This document shows, in pieces, positions 8,265 through 17,515 of a stretch of 64,000 nucleotides of DNA. The stretch is taken from assembly GCA_033064195.1 (NCBI GenBank), contig JARBJD010000274.1, forward strand, positions 1 to 64,000. The letters are read 5' to 3'. Numbering within the stretch: position 1 is the first letter of the stretch; every line of letters starts with the position of its first letter. The position numbers and the translations under genes are program-made. Origin of the DNA: Blattamonas nauphoetae. Its lineage: Eukaryota > Preaxostyla > Oxymonadida. The notes beneath the pieces were generated by a model, which did not search any database, was not told where the DNA came from, and worked only from the letters and a program-made list of their open reading frames with translations.

Positions 8265-9914
8265 GTGCAATCGTACTTACCGAAACAATGGGATTCAGAA
8301 CCTCATCAGTATTCAATTCAAGAAGTGCATCCTACTAATCCTCCCATGCCATGTAGAATTGGAGACGAGATTGAAGTTCCACTGTGTTACGATGGTCATG
8401 ATGTGACTGACTTTTCGAAGAGTCATTTGCGAATCGATCTCACCGTAACTGTTCCAGTTCACAGGCCCATGGATAACAATGTGATTCGGCAAGTTGGATT
8501 GTTCGGAATGTTCTTCGGATTTAAGTCATCATCAGATGCCATTCGAGACATGAGACTCGTCGATAGTCAAGGAAACATCATTGACAATTCACTCCAGAAC
8601 AATCATGTTCACGAATCATTTCTGTATCACACTTTCAAGTCATATGAAGAGAAAAACAACATGAAGCACTGTTACAGTCTTTGGGAAAATGTTCAGAGAA
8701 TGGATCCAAGTGTGTGTGGATTCTACTATGCTCCATTATGCTCGAGCATTTCAGATTTACCGACACAAATCACAAGAACCATTCCTTTGGTTATTCCATT
8801 TGTGAATTTACTACCACTGAGTACCTTTGATCAGTATCCGAATTCCGTCTTTGGTAATTTACGTTTGAGATTTCATTTGACAACTGATTCACTCGTATAT
8901 TGTCCAATTCGAACTTCAACTGTCATTCGAAAATCACTTCAAGACACAACTGATGCTGGGGCTCCAATAGTTACACATGATGTCGGTCGAGATCGCATTC
9001 ACTTAATGCATGACGGAGAATTCTGTGTTTTAACTCAAGAATTTACACAAATAGGAAATCCAGTTTTCCAATATGAGGGATATGAAAAAGAAAATGGATC
9101 AATTGTAACTGTTCCACGGGTTAATTTCCGTTCGTATACATACACAGTTCTTACTTCATCAGTTGACAAAGCCACTTCGATTTGCTATGGATATCAAATA
9201 ACTGATGCAACGAAACAATCTCTCTTCAACACTTATTCCAAGACTCTTTATGTCCTAAAAGCAGAAAGAATTGACACACAATCATTTCAATCAAAAGCGA
9301 ATGCCATGGGAGTGAGATCAAACATTAGCATCAAACTCAACAATCTCATGAATCTCATGTGTCTATTCCCCGAGAGACCAAATGAGTGTACAGTCTTCAG
9401 AAATCCTCAATACGTTGGTCAATTCGAAATGCTCGGAAGCAACTTCCCTAATTTCCCAATGTCAACAACTTCACCTGAGTTCTATCAAATGATGATGGTT
9501 AATGGTGATTTCATTGGTTGTTCAGCAACAGAAGAGTTTGAGAATTCAATTTGTGAGCCTCGCATAGCAAAATACTCCTACCAAGGTGTTGATCGTCAAC
9601 AACTGAGAAAGAGAGCTGCAACTGATGCTACTTGTTTCACATTTATGGTTCCCACAGATCGAAGCGAAATTGCAGGTGGTGAAGAAGGGATTTCAACAGC
9701 AGAATCAGTGAATATTGTCTTCAGAGGAACCCCAATCAATCAGGAATTTGATGCATATTTCTTATCAACTCCAGAAGGTCCTCCTCCACCAATTCTAGCA
9801 TTACATCAGGCATCATACTGGCTCTTTTGGATTGAGAATGGAAAACCACGAGTGCGATATGTCATTGATCGTCGACTCCAAGAAGCATATGAAGAAGTGA
9901 AGAGAGGATACTAA
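8265..9914 (+). CDS. Capsid-like protein 2 of the element, about 550 aa, paralogue of the preceding protein
   Basis: Similarity to capsid-like protein 1 runs along the length (see that entry for paired blocks), so the two arose by tandem duplication and have since diverged strongly. Candidate roles are a second hexon-type subunit or a vertex/minor capsid subunit. The protein has a mixed beta-rich pattern and a Pro-rich PPPPIL segment before its final Trp-containing strand. The exact start is uncertain because no ATG sits at the usual spot behind the T-rich motif; the coordinates use the first in-frame near-cognate start. It ends just before the next T-rich motif. Confidence 0.65.
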   Translation: MQSYLPKQWDSEPHQYSIQEVHPTNPPMPCRIGDEIEVPLCYDGHDVTDFSKSHLRIDLTVTVPVHRPMDNNVIRQVGLFGMFFGFKSSSDAIRDMRLVDSQGNIIDNSLQNNHVHESFLYHTFKSYEEKNNMKHCYSLWENVQRMDPSVCGFYYAPLCSSISDLPTQITRTIPLVIPFVNLLPLSTFDQYPNSVFGNLRLRFHLTTDSLVYCPIRTSTVIRKSLQDTTDAGAPIVTHDVGRDRIHLMHDGEFCVLTQEFTQIGNPVFQYEGYEKENGSIVTVPRVNFRSYTYTVLTSSVDKATSICYGYQITDATKQSLFNTYSKTLYVLKAERIDTQSFQSKANAMGVRSNISIKLNNLMNLMCLFPERPNECTVFRNPQYVGQFEMLGSNFPNFPMSTTSPEFYQMMMVNGDFIGCSATEEFENSICEPRIAKYSYQGVDRQQLRKRAATDATCFTFMVPTDRSEIAGGEEGISTAESVNIVFRGTPINQEFDAYFLSTPEGPPPPILALHQASYWLFWIENGKPRVRYVIDRRLQEAYEEVKRGY

Positions 9915-9927
9915 ATAGAACAAATAT

Positions 9928-9945
9928 GATATTTTATTTTTGTTA
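9928..9945 (+). promoter_or_regulatory. T-rich/TTAAA upstream motif of the 136-aa gene
   Basis: ATATTTTATTTTTGTTAAAA precedes the ATG at 9955 by a few bases, the same pattern as the neighbours. Confidence 0.5.
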
Positions 9946-9954
9946 AAAACAGTA

Positions 9955-10365
9955 ATGGTGAAACGCTATTTCTCAATTCAGAATTCTCACACTGCTCAAT
10001 TGCCTCCTGATTTTACCAATTCCAGAAATCAAAAATTCATTCACTTCCTCGACTGTAAACTTATTCATGTGAAAGAAGAAATTAACGGTTCAACAACTGT
10101 CATCTCAAAAGACATTCCTCTGCACATTACAATCCATGGTGATTGGATTCAAACTGATGCATTCAACGACTCGTTTGTTGCTTTCTGCAATGAACAGATT
10201 GCGAAGCGAAAGAAGTGGGAACTAAGTACTCGACAATCAATAGTGAAGATCTGGTTCAAAGACAGTTCTGGTGAATCAATTGAAATGGAAACAACGGAGA
10301 CAATCAATGGAAAAATAACCAAAGAGTACTATGAATTCCTTGTTGATCTCATGTTGGAGTATTGA
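9955..10365 (+). CDS. Unrecognised small protein of the element, 136 aa
   Basis: The start chosen is the ATG just behind the T-rich motif rather than an upstream in-frame TTG. The sequence alternates short strands and turns (HVKEEINGSTTVISKDIPLHITIHG) and ends with a helix; it contains no Cys-rich or membrane segment. It is the last gene of the rightward structural run and overlaps the convergent fibre gene by about 17 bases at their 3' ends. A minor virion protein is likely from position only. Confidence 0.55.
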   Translation: MVKRYFSIQNSHTAQLPPDFTNSRNQKFIHFLDCKLIHVKEEINGSTTVISKDIPLHITIHGDWIQTDAFNDSFVAFCNEQIAKRKKWELSTRQSIVKIWFKDSSGESIEMETTETINGKITKEYYEFLVDLMLEY

Positions 10366-11269
10366 TCAGTGAGTTATATTTTTGGATCAGTTCATTTATG
10401 ATTGTCTGTTGTTGTCCGACGATTGAACATAATTCCTGAATGGCTTTGATACAGAAGCAAGAGAGTTCTGCATAATCAACTTGAAGACAATCTGGATTCG
10501 AATCATTCACAACTTCGGGGAATATTTCTTGGATCTGTTGTGCAATCACACCAATGTGTTTCTTCTCACTTTCCTTCTTCAAGCATTCACATTTCTCTTT
10601 GCAGTTCTTCAAGTGTTCTTCATCTATCTCATTCTCAAGTTGTCTTGTGACTTTATTGATCTTCGAGTCAAATGTGTTGAATTGGTAGCGAACAATTTCG
10701 ACTTTATTCAGTTGCTCGAGAACATCAGGGTATGGAACAATATTCCTTTTGACTCTTCTGTCTGACAGTTGAGAAAAACTTCCTGTTGTGGATATTGAAA
10801 ACACGCCTGAACCTGTGTCCTCATCGTAGTAATAGAGTGCTGGTTTGTCACATGGAGACCACATTACGATGCCATCACCATTAAACTGAATTCCTGAAGT
10901 TTCTGCAAGTGATTGTGAAATTGAAATGCCAGACGAAAATGTTGATGATGGATATGTTCCAGGATACTTCGGAAGGGATCCCTCTGATATGTTCCAATTC
11001 GCTCCATTCACATTGATCAATCCTCCAATTGTTGGTGTCGCAATACCAGCTGAACAACTGATTGATCCATTTGTGCTCACCACTTTTTGCATTGAAGTTA
11101 TCGCTGTCTTATGTGCTTCTGTTGTCTTCTTGAGTGAATCGACTTCCTTCTGATTCGTTTCTACTTCCGACAGAAGTGAGTTTATGACAGCAGCATTATC
11201 ATTGATGGTCGACATATTATGATCAATCATTTTCTCAATCATTTGTGAATTGTATTTTCGTCGATTCAT
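10349..11269 (-). CDS. Fibre/spike-like protein with C-terminal peptidase S74 intramolecular chaperone domain, 306 aa
   Basis: Residues 10-60 are a predicted coiled coil, followed by a Ser/Gly-rich beta-type middle (about 65-165). From residue 169 the sequence SDRRVKRNI starts the S74 (endosialidase-type chaperone) domain: Ser169 and Lys174 have the five-residue spacing of the known Ser-Lys dyad that self-cleaves the trimer. Later come a Cys-rich helical insert and the family-typical HIGVIAQQIQEIFPEVV, then a C-terminal helix. S74 domains fold trimeric tail spikes and fibres and are then cut off, so the mature product would be a trimeric receptor-binding fibre. This gene is transcribed against the structural cluster and lacks the strong T-rich upstream motif. 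Confidence 0.82.
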   Translation of the reverse strand: MNRRKYNSQMIEKMIDHNMSTINDNAAVINSLLSEVETNQKEVDSLKKTTEAHKTAITSMQKVVSTNGSISCSAGIATPTIGGLINVNGANWNISEGSLPKYPGTYPSSTFSSGISISQSLAETSGIQFNGDGIVMWSPCDKPALYYYDEDTGSGVFSISTTGSFSQLSDRRVKRNIVPYPDVLEQLNKVEIVRYQFNTFDSKINKVTRQLENEIDEEHLKNCKEKCECLKKESEKKHIGVIAQQIQEIFPEVVNDSNPDCLQVDYAELSCFCIKAIQELCSIVGQQQTIINELIQKYNSLINTPT

Positions 11270-11477
11270 TTCTTTGTGTTCTTTAATGGAGATTAAAATT
11301 CCAATAATGTCAAATCAAAAATGCAATTTCACAAGTGTCTCAGTCATTAGTGTTTATATACAATTCAACAATAATCTTGGCTTCTCTTTTTTTCATTATT
11401 TTTGATAAATCCAAGGATTTTGAAGTTCATTAATGACTTCGTAAATGGCTCACAATTTCATGAGTGTTCCTCCATTC

Positions 11478-13198
11478 CAATTAAGTGCCCCAGGTGCCCC
11501 AGGTCGCATTTTAGAAATATTTGACGAATCTCATCAGCGCATTCAATTAATGGTTGTTCTCCATTCCGATTAGGTGCCCCAGGTGCCCCAGGTCGATCGC
11601 CAAAAAAATTTCATTTGAGTTTTCAAAAGTCCACGTACGATCATTTTTGGGCATTCTTTTTCCGAGACAATTGAACGAGCTCATTAATTCCAAGAAGGAA
11701 TGTCTTTTCATCAATGCTATTGAGTCACCAAGTCAATATTCATAAAACAGAGTTGTTTGATAGTCAGAGTAGCTCAGAAATGCCATCTCATAAATGATTT
11801 ATTACAATTTAACAACAACTTTCTTTAATTGACCTGGGTCATATCTCACTATTTGATTCATCATTAATGCCCTGTGACCTGAGTAAATCATAAAAAATTG
11901 TTCCATCAAAGTCAAATTCCAATTATATATTTGATGAAAATGTAATAGATCATCAGTGAGCCAACAGAAGAGCATATCTCTGGAATGATAAGGTCACTAT
12001 TTCTGATCTCTAATGCCCTATGACCCAGGTAAATCATTAAAAATTGTTCCATCAAAGTCAAATTCCAATTGTTTTTATTAAGAATGTAATAGATCAGCAA
12101 TGAGCCAACAGAAGAGCATATCTCATGAACGATAAAGTCAATAATTCTCATCTCTGTGCCCCATGACCTGAGTAAATCACTAAACATTGTTCCATCAAAG
12201 TCAAATTCCACAAAGATTTCTCTCAATGTAAATCCTCGCCAACAGCTAGAAATTCATTATTGACATCAAATTATGAAATATCATCGAAAATATCACTAAC
12301 ATTGAGGTTCTCAGCAACTTGGAAAAATCACTAATTTTGACCACATTTTTGCCTTAGATCACCCATAACTCCTCACGGAGATGTCAGATTCCAATAATTC
12401 TTGCACCAATGAATTCAGAAGATCAATATTGACTTTATCAGAACGAATGAAGACGGTCTGGAACACTTCACTTTTTTCGAACATTTCAGGTCCATAACCT
12501 TAGAATGCAAAAATGAAAAAATTCTAATGCCAAAGAAAAGACGAAACAATCATTTATTTGTAATATACCATCAATGATAAACACTTATTTCCGGGAGACA
12601 GACGCGCTGGAGCAGTATTAAAAGAATCGAAAAATTAAGCTTAATTCCAAAGTACTTTTCCAATTTTTTAATTTCTATATATAGGGAGCTCCAAAAATGT
12701 CAAAAACGACCATTGCCCAGAAAAACCTATAAACGTCAGTGATGCATGGGGGTAGTGTCTACATCCTCCAGGTGCATTCTGAAGGGTCCTGCTCACTCGT
12801 GGAGCTCTGGAGATAATGATTAAGGCATCAATGTTTTGAACTAATGTCAATCGTCTCGGAGAATCAATGCGGAAAAAGATCGTACGTGGACTTTTCAAAA
12901 GAAATCCAAAAATTTTCTGACGATCGACCTGGGGCACCTGGGGCACTCAATAGCACCGGAGAACAGCCACGACTTCCATCTAACGAATGAGCACTTTCAA
13001 TTGTCCCGAGAAAAGTAAGCCCAAAAATGATCGTACGTGGACTTTCCAAAACTGAAAAGAAATTTTTAGGCGATCGACCTGGGGCACCTGGGGCACCTAA
13101 TCGGAATGGAGATCAATGATGACATCTCTGCGCTAATGAGATTCGTCAAATATTTCTAAAATGCGACCTGGGGCACCTGGGGCACTCAATAGCAATAA
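11478..13198. repeat. Large imperfect inverted repeat in the non-coding gap of the element
   Basis: The arms at about 11,478-11,688 and 12,996-13,198 are inverted copies over about 200 bp. They share a GTGCCCCAGGTGCCCCAGGT box (two on the left; on the right three as the complement, near 12,928, 13,077 and 13,165), a GTCCACGTACGATCATTTTT word and an AATATTTGACGAATCTCAT word. The 1.3 kb between the arms holds a tandem repeat and no supported gene. It may be a replication or packaging-related region of the element, or a separate non-autonomous transposon nested in it; no target duplication was found at the arm ends. Confidence 0.65.
11820..12235. repeat. Tandem repeat, about 145-bp unit, three copies
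   Basis: GTTCCATCAAAGTCAAATTC recurs at about 11,900, 12,046 and 12,189, each time after a GACC(T/C)..GTAAATCA word and linked to a GAGCCAACAGAAGAGCATAT word. The period is 143-146 bp. No coding function is apparent. Confidence 0.75.
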
Positions 13199-13360
13199 TG
13201 AATAATCAATAATTCCTCGCACAAATGAGCTCTGTCAATTGTGTCAGATAATGACTCCATTTTGGACTACTGGCAATCGAGAACACAGATAATTATGGGT
13301 CTCAGAAAAAATAAACGCAGAACTTTTTTATAAATCGAATTTTTTATCTCCTTAGAAAGA

Positions 13361-15879
13361 ATGGCATTACAAATTTCAAGAATTGAATTCAAGAAAAATG
13401 AGGACACTTTCAACGATTATTTCGATGAAGAACTCGACGCAATGTTCAATAATCTTCCTGACGAAATTCACTCATTGTCTGATCGTTTGAGACCTCACAA
13501 AGTACCATTGTTCGACTATAAGAAATACAACGATGGTATATCATCTGAGAGTGCTGGTCATAAACGAACAGGAACAGCAATAAACATTGCACATGTGACC
13601 AACCTAGCAGTCGTGGATATTGACATCTTGGATAAGGATGCTGATGAAGAAACCAAGAACCAAATCCGAAAATCTGTGTTAAATGTACTACCCAATGATG
13701 TCGGATTAGTAGTGACTGGATCAGGGGGTCTTCATATATACTGCGATATTAATGGCTACAAACTGGAGAAAAACTCAATGGTGAAGGTGAAGAAAACTGA
13801 CCAATACGATGTGGATTTATTCGCCTGTGTAGACTCATCTCTGCGCTGGATAGTGCAACCGAAATCCAAAGTCCAAAGGAAAGTGGAAGGCACTAATAAA
13901 ATCCAATCATACAAGACCATTAATGACTTTGACGAACTCTTCATCCTATCATCATTGTCAGATGTATTATCTAGTCTGGGTATTTCATTAAAGCCCACTC
14001 CAACAGAGAAGAAGCCAATAGTGAAGCCATCAGTGAACCAGACCAAAATTGAAAGTCCAATAGCTCCTTCTTTCGACGAGGATTCCATTCAACAGTACAC
14101 TTTAGCCCAAGCCGATTTAATCAGAAATGGACTGAAAGGATTAGTGATTCACAACGATTCTGGATCGAGATCAATTGAAGAGGAAGTCTCCTTGTTGCCA
14201 TTATTTGCAGGCATTAATTCCTGAGACACATCAATGGATTTACAGACGAGATGCTCGAACAAACATACAAAGACATCTATGACAACAACACATTAACTGA
14301 AAATGCAGAGAAGAATTGGGAAGCACAGAGAATACGGTACGCTTCGAATGTTACCCATCCTGGAGTCCTCATTAAAATCATTAGAATCCATAATGAAAAG
14401 TACTATAATGATGAACTCCTTATTCCTCTCACTGACTACGATGTCTCTGATTTCTTTAACAGTCTTGAAGTTGATTCCAATGATGAACCAGTCAATGATA
14501 ATCTCTCCAATGAACCCACCAATGAACAATCAATTTCGAAGGATTCATTCGATGAAAAGATCGATCTGCTGTCTCCATTTGACTTCTCTACAATAAGGAA
14601 AAAGGCAACCAACAAAGAATACAAATCAGAGACAGAAGTGCTAAGAGATCTATTGAAAGTTCTTCGCTGTATTGAAGTATCATTGCTATGCATTGTGAAA
14701 GAGTACAGTTCTCTTGATCTCTGCTATCGTGTCAATGTTCAGAAAGAAGGTAACGTCTTGAGATTATTGAAATCAATTAAAGTGACCATCCCAAGCGAAG
14801 ATCCAAAGAAGTGTAGAACGATAACGTGTCAATCAACATTCGAGAATAATCGCAATCTATTCATGGTCAATGGCATTCGATTCATGAGTGATAATCCACA
14901 GATGTTCTCACTATTCCAAGGATACAAATATCCATTCGTTAATGAACCAAACACTGATCTGATTCAACCATTCTTAGATTTCACCAAAGAGATAATTTCA
15001 GACAATAATGAAGAATTGTATAACTTCATTATCAACTGGATATCATTCGTGATTCAGAATCCTGGTCAGAAAACAGCGTCAGTCATTATCTTGAAGGGAA
15101 TGCAAGGAATTGGCAAAAATGTCTGGACTAATGTGCTCTGTGAAATAATGCGAGGATACTCTGCTCCAAACATCACTGACATTCAAGAACTCTGCGGTAC
15201 ATTCAACACAGTAATTGAAGGCAAAATGCTGATCGTCTGTAATGAATTGAAGAACGCTGGTGAAGAAAGAATGTCAAACTTTGACGCCCTCAAATCAATA
15301 ATTTCCGACACTAGCTTCAGAGCTAATGAAAAGGGAATCGCCCGTCGTGACGCTGAGAATGTTGCCAATCTGATCTTCTGCACAAACAACGCATATCCAG
15401 TCAAGATTGAAGTCGATGATAGACGCTATTGTGTCTGCAAAGTCTCCAATAAACGCAAGGATGATTCCAGCTATTTCCTAAATCTCATCCGCTCCTTCAC
15501 TCCAGATTTTTACTCGCACCTATTGACCTTCTTCAATCAAAGACCCATCACCGACTTCAACCCAAGGCAATTACCAAACACTAATGCTAGATGTATTCTC
15601 CAAGAAGTGTCTCGATCAGTAATAGGAGACTTCTGTCTACAGCACATCGATGAACTTGAACAAGGGATGCCATGTTCCTATGCCGCTGAACTAATGCCAG
15701 ATCACTATAAGAAACTCAAGACATTCCAGATGGACCTCCATGAGCACTGCACTAGAAAAAAGGTCACTATAAATAAACAACGAATATGGTGCTATGTCAT
15801 CGATCCCAAATATGCCGATCTACTTAAGAAATCCTCCATCAATGACCAAGACACAAACGACCTAGATAACGATGACTAA
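13361..15879 (+). pseudogene. Primase-helicase of the element (AEP primase-like plus SF3 helicase), broken
   Basis: The N-terminal part carries archaeo-eukaryotic primase-type motifs: a VVDIDIL strand near 13,610-13,630 with the metal-binding DxD, and TGSGGLHIY near 13,717. The C-terminal part is a D5/SF3-type helicase with a P-loop GMQGIGKN near 15,100, a Walker B-like MLIVCNE near 15,228 and the NLIFCTNN segment near 15,365. Such proteins prime and unwind DNA in many DNA viruses, virophages and Polinton-like viruses. Having one next to a protein-primed-type polymerase in the same element is unusual. A T-rich motif precedes the start. The gene is broken, with about one break. Confidence 0.75.
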
Positions 15880-16293
15880 TCCAACCATGTCTATATATTT
15901 TTGTCTATCCACAAACACCATCCTTTTTCATCAATGTCTCTTCATCAATGACTCTCCATCAATGTCCTCTTCAACAATACCACTCCACTTATACTATTCC
16001 ACTAATGCCTCTCTATATATTATTATCATTATTGCTATGTATTATCCCACTAATGCCTCTCCACCAATACTACTCCACCAATCACCACACATCAATATCT
16101 CCACACCAATCTCTCATCATCAATCACCACACACCAATCACTCTCCACCAATATCTCTACACCAATCTCTATCCACCAATGCCCTATCCACCTATCTATA
16201 TCCACCTAAATCCCCACACCTATCTATTTCCACCTATCTCAATCATCCTTGACTTCTCCATCTATGTCTCCACACTTATTGCCTCTCACCTCC
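15880..16293. repeat. Low-complexity C/A/T-rich spacer
   Basis: The stretch between the convergent primase-helicase and the 293-aa gene is built of degenerate CACCAATC / CTCCACCAAT words with irregular spacing of about 12-18 bases. Its open frames are products of this simple sequence. No gene is supported. Confidence 0.7.
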
Positions 16294-17175
16294 CTATCCA
16301 CTACCCCTTATCTCTTGGATGAACACAAGATCAATTTCCCAAGATCCAAACTTGGGTGAAAAGTATGGTCGATCACAATTCTGTGGAACCTTTCTGTCTG
16401 ATGTCTTCTGTGGATCACCAGTAATTGCCTTTGACATGAATTGCATCTTTGATCGAAATGGATACACGATTTTTTCAGTTGTTTTAGGTATCATTGGAGG
16501 ATCAATACTCATTCTGTCACTTCCTTTTTCCCTCTTTGTTTTCCTCGGATGTGCTACACTCCATCTGTGATCATATTCCTCATACCAATCCTGAAATGAT
16601 CTTCCTCCGAATGGGATTTGTTTTGTGTGAGTCAGAATGAAGTTAAGATCATCGTTCGCAATAGTTCTGTTAATCGAGGCTCGAACAAATGTGTCTCTGT
16701 TCATCTTATTTGCATCCAGAATGTGTGAAGTAATAAAGTGTTCCATTTGCTTTTGATTATTCATGATTGAGTTCTCAGCTTTGATCTGTTCATCATCTGA
16801 ATCATTTCTTTGTTGATGATCAAGCAATCCCTTCATTTGCTCCAACTTATTGAGCACTTGTTGTGTAGTTGGTTCGAACTGTCTGATCTCTCTCACAGGG
16901 TGTTTGAACGAAGTTGGAATGAAGAAGGGATTTGTCTCAATTGGATATTGCATCTGTGAAATTGGAATATTGACATCATCATCCTCATCTTCGAACCTCC
17001 TCTCCTTCATTGGATATTCATATTCAAACCCCATTGATTTCCAGTTTCTCTTCTGTCCAATTTTGATTGGAGATTCAGGTGATTCTATTGCTATTGGTCT
17101 TTGCACTGGAATTGGTCTTGGTCTTGCCTCTGCAGGCCTTCGAATCCGTGGTGAAAAATTCACTCCCTGATTCAC
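16294..17175 (-). CDS. Unrecognised Pro/Arg-rich protein of the element, about 293 aa
   Basis: The N-terminal 35 residues are Pro/Arg-rich (RRPAEARPRPIPVQRPI), followed by an acidic DEDDD patch, a helical Gln/Asn-rich middle (NNQKQMEHFITSHILDANKM) and a conserved-looking IPFGGRSFQDWYEEYDHRW segment. There is no membrane span or signal peptide. The reading starts at a GTG overlapping the end of the next gene; the first ATG lies about 45 residues in, so the true start is uncertain. It lies directly downstream of the 106-aa gene and the polymerase on the same strand, suggesting co-transcription. Candidate roles include a scaffold or terminal-protein-like factor, but nothing in the sequence decides this. 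Confidence 0.5.
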   Translation of the reverse strand: MNQGVNFSPRIRRPAEARPRPIPVQRPIAIESPESPIKIGQKRNWKSMGFEYEYPMKERRFEDEDDDVNIPISQMQYPIETNPFFIPTSFKHPVREIRQFEPTTQQVLNKLEQMKGLLDHQQRNDSDDEQIKAENSIMNNQKQMEHFITSHILDANKMNRDTFVRASINRTIANDDLNFILTHTKQIPFGGRSFQDWYEEYDHRWSVAHPRKTKREKGSDRMSIDPPMIPKTTEKIVYPFRSKMQFMSKAITGDPQKTSDRKVPQNCDRPYFSPKFGSWEIDLVFIQEIRGSG

Positions 17176-17492
17176 CTCGTGATGATAAAATTGATAGCTT
17201 CGTATGCAAGTTTAGCAGTGCTATCCCGAATACGAATTCCTAGGAAGTTGCTTATAAATTGTAGAACTACTCTTCTTCCATCAGGTAGTGATAATTCAGG
17301 AGAGAAACCTCCATTGAACCAATCCTCGAAGTATGTTTCATCATTTCCATCAAATGGTCCATTAGAATCAGTGCCATGATAGACAGGTAAAACGTTAGTT
17401 AAAGTCCATTTCTTCTCGACTATTTTGTTTGGAGAATATTGTGTACACCGAAGAAGTCTATTCACTAATGCATTGATCTGTCGAGTGTTCAT
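17172..17492 (-). CDS. Unrecognised small protein of the element, 106 aa
   Basis: It starts at an ATG after a T-rich motif (complement of 17,493-17,515) and encodes a compact protein with a Trp/Asp/Gly-rich centre (YFEDWFNGGFSPELSLPDG) and a C-terminal helix. Its stop overlaps the start of the following 293-aa frame by a few bases, a tight arrangement typical of virus-like gene clusters. No family is recognised. It sits between the polymerase and the 293-aa gene on the same strand. Confidence 0.5.
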   Translation of the reverse strand: MNTRQINALVNRLLRCTQYSPNKIVEKKWTLTNVLPVYHGTDSNGPFDGNDETYFEDWFNGGFSPELSLPDGRRVVLQFISNFLGIRIRDSTAKLAYEAINFIITR

Positions 17493-17515
17493 TTATTCAA
17501 AAATAAAGTTTGAGT

